In this document: piece by piece, positions 15,475-24,287 of the stretch | Numbering within the stretch: the stretch's first letter is position 1 | How the letters are laid out: each line of letters starts with the position of its first letter | DNA from: Xanthomonas rydalmerensis | GTDB lineage: Bacteria > Pseudomonadota > Gammaproteobacteria > Xanthomonadales > Xanthomonadaceae | Direction: 5' to 3' | Assembly: GCF_033170385.1 (NCBI RefSeq) | Contig: NZ_CP126170.1 | Span: 4,550,001-4,614,000 of the forward strand | DNA length: 64,000 bases | Notes under the pieces: generated by a model | The model's database searches: none | Seen by the model: the letters and a program-made list of their open reading frames with translations, nothing else | Told to the model about the DNA's origin: nothing | Made by a program: the position numbers and the translations under genes

Positions 15475-17349
15475 TCAGGGGTTGCTAGGCGAACGCGGCA
15501 CGCCGGCCGGCGCCGCATCCAGCGCGCCGATCAGCAACCGCACCACCGGCGTGCCCAGGCCGACCGTGTAGTTGTACTTGCCCTTGATCGGCTGGTTGTT
15601 GTCGACCACGCCGTTGTAGCCGGGGATGCCGCGATGCAGCGCCTCCGGGCCATTGGCGGCCAGGCGGTACAGGTAGTCGTTGAGATTGCCCTGGCGGCCC
15701 TGCTTCTCCACCAGCAGCGCGACCGCGCTGGCGAACTCCGGCGCGGCGACGCTGGTGCCGATCACCGCCTCGATGCCGCCCTTGAAGTAGGTGGCGACCG
15801 AGCTGTCGCCGTCGCGGCAGGGTTGCGTGGCGATCGTCGGGCAGCCGCCGACCAGCATGCCGATGTCCGGCAGCGTCCGCATGGACGTGCGCGTGCCGCC
15901 GAGCGCACGCAACTGGTAGGCCGGGCGCTGGAACAACGTGCTGACGCCGCCGCCGGCGCCCCAGTAGCCGCCGGCCAGGTTCGCGCCGAAGCCGTAGTAG
16001 TCGGCGGTCTCCAGCGGATCGCCGTAGGCGCTTTCGCTCTTGTAGCCCGACTCCAGGCTGCCCTTCTTGTACGCGGTGAGCAGGTTGCCGCCGCCGACCG
16101 CGGTCACGTGCGGGCTGGCCGCCGGATGCTCGACGCCGGCGACGAAGTGGCCGTCCTTGTGGTCGACCGCGTACTGCGTGTCGGCGCAGTCCAGGCCGGC
16201 GTTGTCGCCGCTGGAGGCGACGAAGGTGATGCCCTGCGCGTTGCCCTGCTTGAACACCGCATCGTAGGGGCGCAGCAGCGAAGTGAAATCCTTGCCGCCG
16301 TTGTAGGCCGCGGTGTAGTACAGCTCGCAGCCGCCGAACGAGGAGCTGACCACGTCGGCCTGGTTGTCCTGCACGATCTGCCGATAGCCGGCCAGCACCG
16401 ATGCGTCGGTCAGATCGGGGATCACGTACAGCAGCACGCGCGCGCCCGGCGCGCCACCGAGCGCCATCTCCACATCGAGCGCGGCTTCGCCCGCCGCGGC
16501 GTCGTTGCCGTCCTGCAGGCCCGGCTTGGCGCCGGCCACGTAGTGGCGCGCGTACAGCGTCGGGTTGGCGTGGTTGGCCGCGTAGCGGCTGAAGTTTTCG
16601 TGGTCGAACATCGCCTTGATGTCCGAATCCAGCACGTCGCTGCTGATCAGGATGGCGATGGTGCTGCCGCTGCCGTCAAGCCGGCGCTGCTGCCCGGCCG
16701 CGCCGGTCGTGGCCTGGTAGGACGGATAGCCGTAGGCCTGCTTGAGGTCGTTGTACCAGTAGGTCGTGCCGCCGGCGCCGTAGCGGTTGGCGGGATTCTT
16801 GGTGGACGCGCGCTGCCAGTTGACGTGCATCGGCGGCGCACCGCGGGTCAGGCCGGTCACGGTCGCATCGCTGTCGCGCAGCGCGGCCGGCAGTTGCAAG
16901 GGAGCGGCGGCGGCGAGGCGGGCCTGGTTGCCCTGCTGCACCTCGGCGGTCAGCGGCACCGCGAACAGCCGCTCGACGTTGTCCGCACTCGCGCTGACAT
17001 GCAGGGTGGTGCCCTGCTCGGTGACGTTCATGTGCGCGGCCTGCAGCGCGGCACGCACTTGCGCGACCTGCGCCGGCGCCGGGGCGAAGCGGCGCTGGAA
17101 CTCGGCCGGCGTCAGCCAGTGGTGGTATTGCGGCGAAACCGGATCCTGGATGTCGGCCAGCAGCGCGTCCAGCCCGGCCTGATCGCGCAACGGCAGGTGC
17201 ACGTCGAAGCTGACCGGCGCGGAGCGCAGGGTTGCGGTCATTGCCGCGATGGAGGCATCGGGCGCAGCACTGGCGGTGCCGAGCGCGCACAGCAGGGAAG
17301 CGGACAACACGGCAGCCATCAAGGGCCGACGGCGGATGCGATCAAGCAT
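15475..17349 (-). CDS. S53 family peptidase (sedolisin / pro-kumamolisin type), secreted
   Basis: A 624-residue secreted acid-type serine carboxyl peptidase. It has a signal peptide (M-L-D-R-I-R-R-R-P-L, cleavage near A-S-A-A), a pro-kumamolisin activation domain (about residues 35-185, with H-Y-H-W-L-T-P-E-F-like Q-Y-H-H-W-L-T-P-A-E-F), and a subtilisin-like catalytic domain. The Glu-x3-Asp pair is in G-E-A-A-L-D-V-E-M and the nucleophile is in I-G-T-S-V-A-A-P; S-S-F-G-G-C-E is the oxyanion region. The Ca-binding tail lies near the C-terminus. It stands alone, followed on its 5' side by a long repeat array. Confidence 0.93.
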   Translation of the reverse strand: MLDRIRRRPLMAAVLSASLLCALGTASAAPDASIAAMTATLRSAPVSFDVHLPLRDQAGLDALLADIQDPVSPQYHHWLTPAEFQRRFAPAPAQVAQVRAALQAAHMNVTEQGTTLHVSASADNVERLFAVPLTAEVQQGNQARLAAAAPLQLPAALRDSDATVTGLTRGAPPMHVNWQRASTKNPANRYGAGGTTYWYNDLKQAYGYPSYQATTGAAGQQRRLDGSGSTIAILISSDVLDSDIKAMFDHENFSRYAANHANPTLYARHYVAGAKPGLQDGNDAAAGEAALDVEMALGGAPGARVLLYVIPDLTDASVLAGYRQIVQDNQADVVSSSFGGCELYYTAAYNGGKDFTSLLRPYDAVFKQGNAQGITFVASSGDNAGLDCADTQYAVDHKDGHFVAGVEHPAASPHVTAVGGGNLLTAYKKGSLESGYKSESAYGDPLETADYYGFGANLAGGYWGAGGGVSTLFQRPAYQLRALGGTRTSMRTLPDIGMLVGGCPTIATQPCRDGDSSVATYFKGGIEAVIGTSVAAPEFASAVALLVEKQGRQGNLNDYLYRLAANGPEALHRGIPGYNGVVDNNQPIKGKYNYTVGLGTPVVRLLIGALDAAPAGVPRSPSNP

Positions 17350-17415
17350 GGGCGTCTCTCCGGGGGTAGAGCGAATGGACGAGGCCGTAGCGGCCTCGCG
17401 GTGGGAAATTCATCG

Positions 17416-17730
17416 CCCCTCTCCCATCGGGAGAGGAGTTGGGGTGAAGATGCGGAGCGCGAAGCGACCCATCGCTGCGAGGCTGCGCCCGTACCCTCAT
17501 CCGCCCCTGCGGGGCACCTTCTCCCGATGGGAGAAGGGAGAGGCCGAGCCCCTCTCCCACCGGGAGAGGGGTTGGGGTGAGGGTACGGCGCGCGAAGCGC
17601 ACGCGTGATCCGCCGCTGCGAGGCTGCGCCCGTACCCTCATCCGCCCCTGCGGGGCACCTTCTCCCGAGGGGAGAAGGGAGAAGCCAGAGCCCCTCTCCC
17701 ATCGGGAGAGGGGTTGGGGTGAGGGTACGG
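17416..17730. repeat. Alternating CCCCTCTCCC/GGGAGAGGGG repeat array
   Basis: Five hairpin-forming units alternate: unit A (CCCCTCTCCCATCGGGAGAG followed by GGGTTGGGGTGAGGGTAC) and unit B (GTACCCTCATCCGCCCCTGC followed by GGGGCACCTTCTCCCGATGG). Related units are at 32105, 37415-37940 and 41309. No ORF was accepted inside. Confidence 0.9.
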
Positions 17731-18244
17731 CGCGCGCAGCGCGCACGCAGGCCGGTCGATGCGAGGACTCAGCGCAGCACACGAACGGCGATTCAGCGCA
17801 GATGGACACGGACGATGATCCAAGCGACACAAATGCGCTGCGCTTCCTGCTCATGTCTGCACGCATCGGCACGTCGTCGGGCTTGGGCGAGGCCTGATCA
17901 TTGAGGAGGAATACACCACAAAACTTTGACGGCCGGCGCCGTTTTCGACTTTGTAAACAGCGCTTTTCACGGCGTTTCTGACACATGCGCGTACATGTGC
18001 TCGCCACCCGCCATGCGTGGCAATCGACGACACTCTGTATCGCATTGATGTCGAGGCATGCGGTGCCACGCCGTGTCTTCCGGCATGGCGCGCGATGGCC
18101 TGCTTGCCGCCATGACCCGCCTTGCGGATGCGCCGCGAACGCCATGCCACAGGACCGCTGCATGACAAACGCAACGCAGGTGACGCCAACCTGCAACGTC
18201 GCTGTCGCATCGTGTGCGCACTTCCTTTACGAATCCCCTTGCGC
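17731..18244. other. Intergenic region upstream of the TonB-dependent receptor gene
   Basis: About 500 bp without an acceptable gene. It contains a less GC-rich patch near 17910-17970 (AAAACTTTGACGG, TTTTCGACTTTGTAAAC) that is the likeliest promoter zone for the receptor gene. No clear Pho box or Fur box was recognised. Confidence 0.5.
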
Positions 18245-20545
18245 ATGCCTCTCCATTCCCTGCTGAGCACGGCGATCCTCGCCGCCCTGTTGTCGCCCTT
18301 CGCCGCCACCGCCGCGGAGCCCGCCGCTGCCGATGGCGCTGCGTCCGACGTGCAGCAACTCGACGCGGTATCGGTGATCGGCCAGGGCGAGACCCGCCAG
18401 GTGCAGCGCATCACCGCGCAGGACGTGGCGGTGCTGCCGCCGGGCACCAGCATCCAGAAGCTGCTCAACCGCATTCCCGGCGTCAACGTGCAGTCCAACG
18501 ACGCCTTCGGCGCCAACGAGGAATCGCAGACCATCAGCCTGCGCGGTTTCAACGGCACCCGCCTGGGCTACACGCTCGACGGCCTGCCGCTGGGCGACAA
18601 CGCCTACGGCAACTACAACGGCCTGAACATCAGCCGCGCGCTGATCGCCGAGAACTTCGGCGGCGTGGAACTGGCCTCGGGCATCGGCAGCCTGGGCACC
18701 GCCTCCACCAGCAACCTCGGCGGCACGGTGCAGTACTACTCGGACGATCCGTCCACCGAGGTCGGCGTGCGCCTGGCGCAGACCGTCGGTTCGGACAACA
18801 ACCGCCGCACCTACCTGCGCCTGGATACCGGCGAGCACAACGGCTTCTCCGCCTACCTGTCCGGCATCTACGCCGACGCCGACATGTGGGCCAAGCCGGA
18901 ATCGCCGACCCACACCGCGCAGTTCAACGGCAAGGGCGTGTACCAGTTCGAGGGCGGCAAGATCACCGCCTTCGTCGACACCTCGCGCACCTCGCAGGCC
19001 GACTACGCCTACCTGTCCAAGAGCGGCCTGCACCGCGGCCTGGGCTGGGACTGGAATCTGTACGCGCCGGACTGGCAGCGTGCGCTGGCCGCGGCCTACT
19101 GCGCGCCGGCCACGCGCGACCCCAGCCGTTGCGGCTACAGCGGCGGCGTGGACAACACCGACGACGCCTACTACCAGAGCCGCGCGCTGCGCAACGACGA
19201 CCTGTACTACCTGGCCGGCGACTTCCAGCCGTCGGATACGGTGAGCGTGCACACCCAGGTCTACCACCACGAGAACGAAGGCCAGGGTCACTGGTGGTCG
19301 CCGGGCCAGCCGTCCTACCCGGGCACGCCGCAGGCACTGCCGATCTCGATCCGCAGCACCAACTACACCATCAACCGCACCGGCGGCATCGCCTCGCTGG
19401 GTTGGGACATCGGCCCGCACCACCTGGAAGCGGGCGTGTGGTACGAGCGCAACAAGCACCACGTCGAGCGCAATTTCTACTGGATCGACGGCCCGATCGA
19501 CGACGACATCTTCCTGAGCAACCCGAACCGGCGGCTGTTCTCGCAGGACTACGTCATCACCACCAAGCAGGCCTACGTGCAGGGCACCTTCAAGCTGCTC
19601 GACGATCGCCTGACCCTGGACATCGGCGCCAAGAGCCCGCACACCACGATGACCGCGCGCGAGACCCCGGGGATCGCGGTGGAAGCGCCGGTGGCCAACG
19701 GCGAACTGAAGGCCAGCAAGGCGCTGCTGCCGCAGGCCGGCGTGCGCTACCGCCTGGCCGAGGGCCAGGAAGTGTTCGCCTCCTACGCCGAGAACATCGC
19801 CGCGTTCCAGGGCGGCGGCGCCGGCGGCCCGCTGCTGGTCACCCAGGCCTCGTTCGACGCCAGCGTCGGCGCGCTGCAGCCGGAGAAGTCCAAGACCTTC
19901 GAAGCCGGCTACCGCCTGGTGCGCGACCAGTTCGAGGCCTCGCTGGTCGGCTACGACGTCACCTTCGACAACCGCCTGCTCTCGCTCAACCCGTGCCCGA
20001 GCATCCAGCAGGGCACCACCCCGGCGTGCACCACGCGCTTCTTCAACGTCGGCTCGGTGAGCAGCCGCGGCGGCGAGTTGACCTTCATCTGGAAGCCGAA
20101 CGCGCACCTGCAGTGGTACAACTCGGCCTCGATCAACCGCTCCACCTACGACGACAACTACGTGCAGAACGGCGTGGTCATCCCCACCGCCGGCAAGGTC
20201 ACCGTGGACACGCCCAAGCGCATGTTCGCCAGCGAACTCAGCTGGACCTGGAACGGCTGGAACGCCAACCTGCGCGGCAAGTACACCGGCCAGCGCTACT
20301 ACACCTACACCAACGACCAGGGCTTCGGCGGCTACACCTCCTTCGATGCCGGCGCCGGCTACGATTTCGGGGCGGTGTCGTTCCTGCAGGACCTGAAGCT
20401 GTCGTTGAACGTCACCAACCTCACCGACAAGCGCTACGCCTCCAACCTCACCGCCTTCAGCAACAGCGACCCCAACGGCCGCTCGCTGGCCTTCCATGCC
20501 AGCGCGCCGCGGCAGGCGTTCCTGACCCTGGACGCGCGCTTCTGA
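18245..20545 (+). CDS. TonB-dependent outer-membrane receptor
   Basis: A 766-residue TonB-dependent transporter. It has a signal peptide (M-P-L-H-S-L-L-S-T, cleavage near A-T-A-A), a plug domain (about residues 40-160, with L-D-A-V-S-V-I-G as a TonB-box-like element, I-P-G-V-N-V-Q, I-S-L-R-G-F-N and S-T-S-N-L-G-G-T-V-Q), and a 22-strand barrel ending in F-L-T-L-D-A-R-F with a terminal Phe. The substrate is not obvious from sequence. The next gene, 44 bp on, encodes a secreted glycerophosphodiester phosphodiesterase, so uptake of a glycerophosphodiester or a phosphate-containing product is plausible. The start is uncertain: no good Shine-Dalgarno is seen before this ATG. Confidence 0.92.
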   Translation: MPLHSLLSTAILAALLSPFAATAAEPAAADGAASDVQQLDAVSVIGQGETRQVQRITAQDVAVLPPGTSIQKLLNRIPGVNVQSNDAFGANEESQTISLRGFNGTRLGYTLDGLPLGDNAYGNYNGLNISRALIAENFGGVELASGIGSLGTASTSNLGGTVQYYSDDPSTEVGVRLAQTVGSDNNRRTYLRLDTGEHNGFSAYLSGIYADADMWAKPESPTHTAQFNGKGVYQFEGGKITAFVDTSRTSQADYAYLSKSGLHRGLGWDWNLYAPDWQRALAAAYCAPATRDPSRCGYSGGVDNTDDAYYQSRALRNDDLYYLAGDFQPSDTVSVHTQVYHHENEGQGHWWSPGQPSYPGTPQALPISIRSTNYTINRTGGIASLGWDIGPHHLEAGVWYERNKHHVERNFYWIDGPIDDDIFLSNPNRRLFSQDYVITTKQAYVQGTFKLLDDRLTLDIGAKSPHTTMTARETPGIAVEAPVANGELKASKALLPQAGVRYRLAEGQEVFASYAENIAAFQGGGAGGPLLVTQASFDASVGALQPEKSKTFEAGYRLVRDQFEASLVGYDVTFDNRLLSLNPCPSIQQGTTPACTTRFFNVGSVSSRGGELTFIWKPNAHLQWYNSASINRSTYDDNYVQNGVVIPTAGKVTVDTPKRMFASELSWTWNGWNANLRGKYTGQRYYTYTNDQGFGGYTSFDAGAGYDFGAVSFLQDLKLSLNVTNLTDKRYASNLTAFSNSDPNGRSLAFHASAPRQAFLTLDARF

Positions 20546-20589
20546 GCGCGTCCATCCTGTCCGCCCGCCCCCGCACCGGAACGCATGCG

Positions 20590-21699
20590 ATGATCCGATC
20601 CACCTCCTGGTTGTTGGGATGCGCGATGGCCGTGTTGACGACCACCGCGGCGGCCGCACCGGCCGCCGCACCGGGCGAGAGCAAGCCGCTGGTGATCGGC
20701 CACCGCGGCGCCAGCGCGTTGCGCCCCGAACACACCCTGGCCTCCTACGCCAAGGCCATCGCCGACGGCGCCGACTTCATCGAGCCGGACTTGGTCTCGA
20801 CCAAGGATGGCGTGCTGGTGGCGCGCCACGAGAACGAGATCGGTGGCACCACCGACGTGGCCGCGCATCCGGAGTTCGCCGCGCGCAAGACCGTCAAGCA
20901 GATCGACGGACAGCGCGTGGAAGGCTGGTTCACCGAGGACTTCACCCTGGGCGAGCTGAAGACGCTGCGCGCGCGCGAGCGCCTGCCGCAACTGCGCGGC
21001 ATTGCCTTCGACGGGCAGTTCCAGGTGCCGACCCTGGACGAGATCATCGACTTCACCGCGGCCGAGTCGGCCACGCGCGGGCGGCCGATCGGGCTGATCC
21101 CGGAGATCAAGCACGGCACCTACTTCCGCGGGCTCGGCCTGGCGATGGAAGACAAGCTGGTCGCCACGCTCGATGCGCATGTCTACACGCGCAAGGCGCC
21201 GGTGGTGATCCAGTCGTTCGAGATCGGCAACCTCGAGTCTCTGCACGGCAAACTCGGCGACACCCATCCGAACGTGCGCCTGGTGCAGTTGCTGGGCGAT
21301 CCCAAGGACCGCCCGGGCGACCAGTTGCGCGACGGCCCGACCTACGCGCAGATGGGCAGCGCGCAGGGCCTGCGCGCGATCGCCAGGTACGCACAGCTGG
21401 TCAGCCCGAGTCTGCGCGCGATCGTGCCGGTGAACGCCGACGGCGCGCTGGGCGCGCCCACGCCCTTCGTCGCCGACGCGCACGCGGCCGGCCTGCAGGT
21501 GATTCCGTACACCTTCCGGCCCGAGAACTATTTCCTGCCCAAGCAGCTGCAGGACGCACGCGGCCCGGCCGCGGTGAACGCCGCCGGCAGCATGAAGGAA
21601 ATGCGCGCGCTGATCGATGCAGGCATCGATGGCTTCTTCACGGACGACCCGGCCGTGGGTCGCGCCGCGGTGGACGGGACACCGCCGCCGGCGCGCTGA
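20590..21699 (+). CDS. glpQ: Periplasmic glycerophosphodiester phosphodiesterase
   Basis: A 369-residue exported enzyme that hydrolyses glycerophosphodiesters to glycerol-3-phosphate and an alcohol. It has a signal peptide (M-I-R-S-T-S-W-L-L, cleavage near A-A-A-A-P) and a GDPD TIM barrel with the active-site segments I-G-H-R-G-A-S, E-P-D-L-V-S-T-K-D-G and R-H-E-N-E-I; I-P-E-I-K is the third metal-binding strand. The length fits periplasmic GlpQ rather than cytoplasmic UgpQ. It follows the TonB receptor closely and probably shares its promoter. The IS110 copy 2 lies just beyond. Confidence 0.93.
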   Translation: MIRSTSWLLGCAMAVLTTTAAAAPAAAPGESKPLVIGHRGASALRPEHTLASYAKAIADGADFIEPDLVSTKDGVLVARHENEIGGTTDVAAHPEFAARKTVKQIDGQRVEGWFTEDFTLGELKTLRARERLPQLRGIAFDGQFQVPTLDEIIDFTAAESATRGRPIGLIPEIKHGTYFRGLGLAMEDKLVATLDAHVYTRKAPVVIQSFEIGNLESLHGKLGDTHPNVRLVQLLGDPKDRPGDQLRDGPTYAQMGSAQGLRAIARYAQLVSPSLRAIVPVNADGALGAPTPFVADAHAAGLQVIPYTFRPENYFLPKQLQDARGPAAVNAAGSMKEMRALIDAGIDGFFTDDPAVGRAAVDGTPPPAR

Positions 21700-21775
21700 G
21701 GCCGGGAGTGGGGATTGGGGAATCGCAACAGCGGTTCCCATTGCGGCGTTCCTCCTGTAGATACCGTCTTACCCC

Positions 21776-22747
21776 CTAGCAGGCAAGGCCCCTTTTCGGG
21801 TCGAACGCGGTGCCCGATTTGAGGACGCCATAGGCGAGGTGCAGGAGCTTGCGCATGGCGGCGCACACGATCTGCTTGCCGGCTTTGCCGCGTTCGCTTA
21901 GCCGCTGTTTCAGCGCCCGGATGACCGGGTTGTGGGTCATGGCTACCAGGGCCGGCATGAACAGGCCCGCGCGCAGGCGGGGCGAGCCGGTGCGCGAGAT
22001 GCAGACATGGCCTTTGCGGTCGCCCGACTCCTGCAGGCACGGATTCAGGCCGGCGAAGGCGGTCACCGCCGAGGCATCGGCAAAGCGCCTCACATCGCCA
22101 AGCTCGGCCAGCATCAAGGCCGCACTGGTGTCGGCGATGCCCTGGATGCTCACCAGTAACTCGCGCTGCCCCCGCAAGGTCGGATCCTGGTCGATATGGT
22201 CATCGATGGCCTGCTCGATCTGGGCGATGTGATGTTGCAGATCGGCCAGATGGACCTGGATCGAGTCCTTCACCTGGGCCGGAGCGACGTCCAGCCGGTT
22301 GCGCTCCATCTGCAGCATCTGTTGCAAGTCCTGGCGCCGGCGCACCAGTGCCTTGAGTTGCTTGAGCGCCGGCGGATCAGGGTGCCAACGGCGTAACTGC
22401 TCGCGGTGACGCAGGGCATAGCTGGCGATCAGCTTGGCATCGCTGCGATCGGTCTTGACCCGGCTGAGCTGGCTGCGTGCGTACGCGGCCGTCTGCGCCG
22501 GGTTGAGCACGCACACCCGATAGCCTCGTGCGTGGAGGAACTCGGCCAGTGCCTGGTGGTAGGTGCCAGTGGCCTCCATGGCGATCCAGCTCTCGGGCTG
22601 CGCATGCGTCTGCAGCCATGCCTGCAGGGCCTGGAAGCCCTTGGCATCGTTGGACAACTTGGCCTTGGTACGGTGCTTGCCATTGGTCAGTTCGATGGCC
22701 ACATCGAAACTGCGTTTGGCGACGTCGATGCCGATGACGGGAGACAT
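21776..22747 (-). CDS. IS110-family transposase (DEDD recombinase), copy 2
   Basis: A 323-residue product identical in nearly all positions to copy 1, with the same Shine-Dalgarno and start (M-S-P-V-I-G-I-D). DEDD and Transposase_20 features are intact. The near-identity of the copies indicates recent transposition. As direct repeats 14 kb apart they could also recombine and delete everything from the PadR gene to glpQ, including the RiPP-like locus. Confidence 0.95.
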   Translation of the reverse strand: MSPVIGIDVAKRSFDVAIELTNGKHRTKAKLSNDAKGFQALQAWLQTHAQPESWIAMEATGTYHQALAEFLHARGYRVCVLNPAQTAAYARSQLSRVKTDRSDAKLIASYALRHREQLRRWHPDPPALKQLKALVRRRQDLQQMLQMERNRLDVAPAQVKDSIQVHLADLQHHIAQIEQAIDDHIDQDPTLRGQRELLVSIQGIADTSAALMLAELGDVRRFADASAVTAFAGLNPCLQESGDRKGHVCISRTGSPRLRAGLFMPALVAMTHNPVIRALKQRLSERGKAGKQIVCAAMRKLLHLAYGVLKSGTAFDPKRGLAC

Positions 22748-22992
22748 ACGCGATTCCTCCATCGTGTCAGGGTCATGATCGGCGCTGGGCCCGGTCCTGC
22801 CTTGTCGATGCGAGTTCACGCCGGGGGCGGACTCTGGATACCGTTCGGACACCCAAGGGCCAGCATGTGGAGAGGGGAGCCGATCTACGATGCAAGCTCT
22901 AAGCTTCAGGAGCGACTGGACTTCCCACACCTCCTCCGATGATCAGTCGGAAGACATGACGCCTGTTTAGGGGCGCCAGGTCCAGATACAAG
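22748..22992 (-). ncRNA. Predicted bridge RNA region of IS110 copy 2
   Basis: Counterpart of 8706-8949. The candidate target guide is at 22907-22917 and the candidate donor guide at 22837-22844, both unchanged. The single-base insertion between them falls outside both guides. Confidence 0.5.
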
Positions 22993-23231
22993 GAGCGGCT
23001 TCAGCCGCGATGCGTGGAGGCCGGGGGCGCACTGTGCGAAGCGGATGCGCCATCGGGTGGGGACTGAAGTCCCTCCCACAATGCAGCTTCCCGGCAGTGC
23101 CGGTGCGGTGAAGCGGGGATTGGGGAATCGCAATCGCGCTTCCCATCGTGGGGTTTCCCACGGTAGGAGCGGCTTCAGCCGCGACCACGCGAGATCGGGA
23201 AATGCTCTGTCGCGGCTGAAGCCGCTCCTAC
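22993..23231. repeat. REP-like repeats between IS110 copy 2 and yhhQ
   Basis: Contains the repeat arm left of the IS, a GGGACTGAAGTCCCTCCCAC element (about 23058-23078), a GGGGATTGGGGAATCGC element (23116-23130), and a complete inverted REP pair at 23163-23231 (GTAGGAGCGGCTTCAGCCGC and its reverse complement). Confidence 0.85.
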
Positions 23232-23328
23232 GACGCAGGGGTGCGTTGAGATCGTCCACACGCCCGGCATTGGTCATGGTGCGTCCAGGCCGCGATAATG
23301 CGCGCCCACCGCTCCTGCCTCGATCGCC

Positions 23329-23886
23329 GTGTCCTCCGTCGCCGCTCCCTCGCCCACCTTTGCCACATTGACCCCGCGCGCGCTGCTGCTGTCCGTGCTG
23401 GCGATGGGCGCGGTGGTGCTGCTGTCGAACGTGCTGGTGCAGTTCCCGATCAACGACTGGCTGACCTGGGGCGCCTTCAGCTATCCGCTCGCGTTCCTGG
23501 TCAGCAACCTGATCAATCGCCGCTTCGGCCCGCGCGCGGCGCGGCGGGTGGCCTGGTGCGGGTTCGCGCTGGCGGTGCTGCTGTCGATCTGGATCGCCAC
23601 CCCGCGCATCGCCGCGGCCTCGTGCCTGGCCTTCATCGCCGCGCAGTTGCTGGACATCACCGTGTTCGACCGGCTGCGCCGCGGGCGCTGGTGGCGTGCG
23701 CCGATCGTCGCCACCACCTGCAGCGCGACCCTGGACACCACGATCTTCTGGTCGATCGCCTTCGCCGGCTCGGCGCTGCCCTGGTTGAGCTGGGCCGCCG
23801 GCGATCTGGCGGTGAAACTGGGCATCGGCGTGTGCCTGCTGGCGCCGTTCCGCGCACTGCTGTGGCGGATGGCGCCGACGCGGTAG
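23329..23886 (+). CDS. yhhQ: VUT-family transporter, probable queuosine-precursor permease (YhhQ-like)
   Basis: A 185-residue inner-membrane protein with five to six hydrophobic helices. It follows E. coli YhhQ in the segments S-N-x-L-V-Q, T-W-G-A-F-S-Y-P, Q-L-L-D-I-T-V-F-D-R-L-R and the Trp-rich R-W-W-R-A-P-I-V-A-T-T, but lacks part of the YhhQ N-terminus and central loop. YhhQ imports queuine precursors (preQ0/preQ1) for tRNA modification. The start is a GTG with no strong Shine-Dalgarno. It stands alone between repeat regions. Confidence 0.8.
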   Translation: MSSVAAPSPTFATLTPRALLLSVLAMGAVVLLSNVLVQFPINDWLTWGAFSYPLAFLVSNLINRRFGPRAARRVAWCGFALAVLLSIWIATPRIAAASCLAFIAAQLLDITVFDRLRRGRWWRAPIVATTCSATLDTTIFWSIAFAGSALPWLSWAAGDLAVKLGIGVCLLAPFRALLWRMAPTR

Positions 23887-23928
23887 CTGTGTAAGACATC
23901 GATAGTGCAGCAATCCGCCGCCTCCACC

Positions 23929-24120
23929 CGTCGCGGCTGAAGCCGCTCCACAGTGGCGGCGTCGGCGCTGCCGGGAACTGCATTGTGGGAGGGACTTCAG
24001 TCCCGACGGCCGACTAGGGCTGCACTCTTCCACCTTCGCGCGTCGCGGCTGAAGCCGCTCCTACAGTGGCGGCGTCGACGCTGCCGGGAACTGCATTGTG
24101 GGAGGGACTTCAGTCCCGAC
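23929..24120. repeat. Duplicated 80-bp composite REP unit
   Basis: A unit of about 80 bp (GTCGCGGCTGAAGCCGCTCC, a spacer with GGCGGCGTCGRCGCTGCCGG, then GTGGGAGGGACTTCAGTCCC) occurs at 23930-24007 and again at 24041-24120 with very few differences. The rest of 23887-24287 shows no gene. Confidence 0.85.
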
Positions 24121-24287
24121 GCGCGGTGTCGAACGCGCTGCACTGCGCCATCGCAACGCATGCACACTCCTGGGCAGAGCGGCTCCCACACAGCCTGCCG
24201 CTCTCGCGACCGTGGCATCCCGCAGCCCATGCCCATTCGCTGGACAGCAGCCGCAGCATCCTCTCGACGCAGCGCGCCCGCCGCGCC

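Larger units (their letters stand above)
21761..22992 (-). mobile_element. IS110-family insertion sequence, copy 2
   Basis: Same element and same orientation as the copy at 7719, with only a few substitutions and one extra base at about 22873. The flanks CTCCTGTAG and GAGCGGCTTCAGCCGCGATG rejoin to a REP-like repeat exactly as in copy 1. Core AG dinucleotides lie at 21759-21760 and 22991-22992. Confidence 0.9.

Noticed and set aside
17416..17730. Coding sequences suggested by open frames within the hairpin repeat array
   Set aside because: The translations are simply repeats such as P-S-P-I-G-R-G-V-G-V; the same peptide strings appear at every array in the window.
17900..17970. Pho box in front of the TonB-receptor/glpQ unit
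   Set aside because: Searched for because of the phosphodiesterase, but no pair of CTGTCAT-like direct repeats could be read.
17851..18558. 235-codon minus-strand frame upstream of the TonB receptor gene
   Set aside because: It overlaps the receptor signal peptide region antisense, with no recognisable motif or ribosome-binding site.
18227..20671. 814-codon open frame on the minus strand opposite the TonB receptor gene
   Set aside because: Antisense shadow with Val/Ala/Gly-rich low-complexity translation; the plus-strand TonB receptor is unmistakable.
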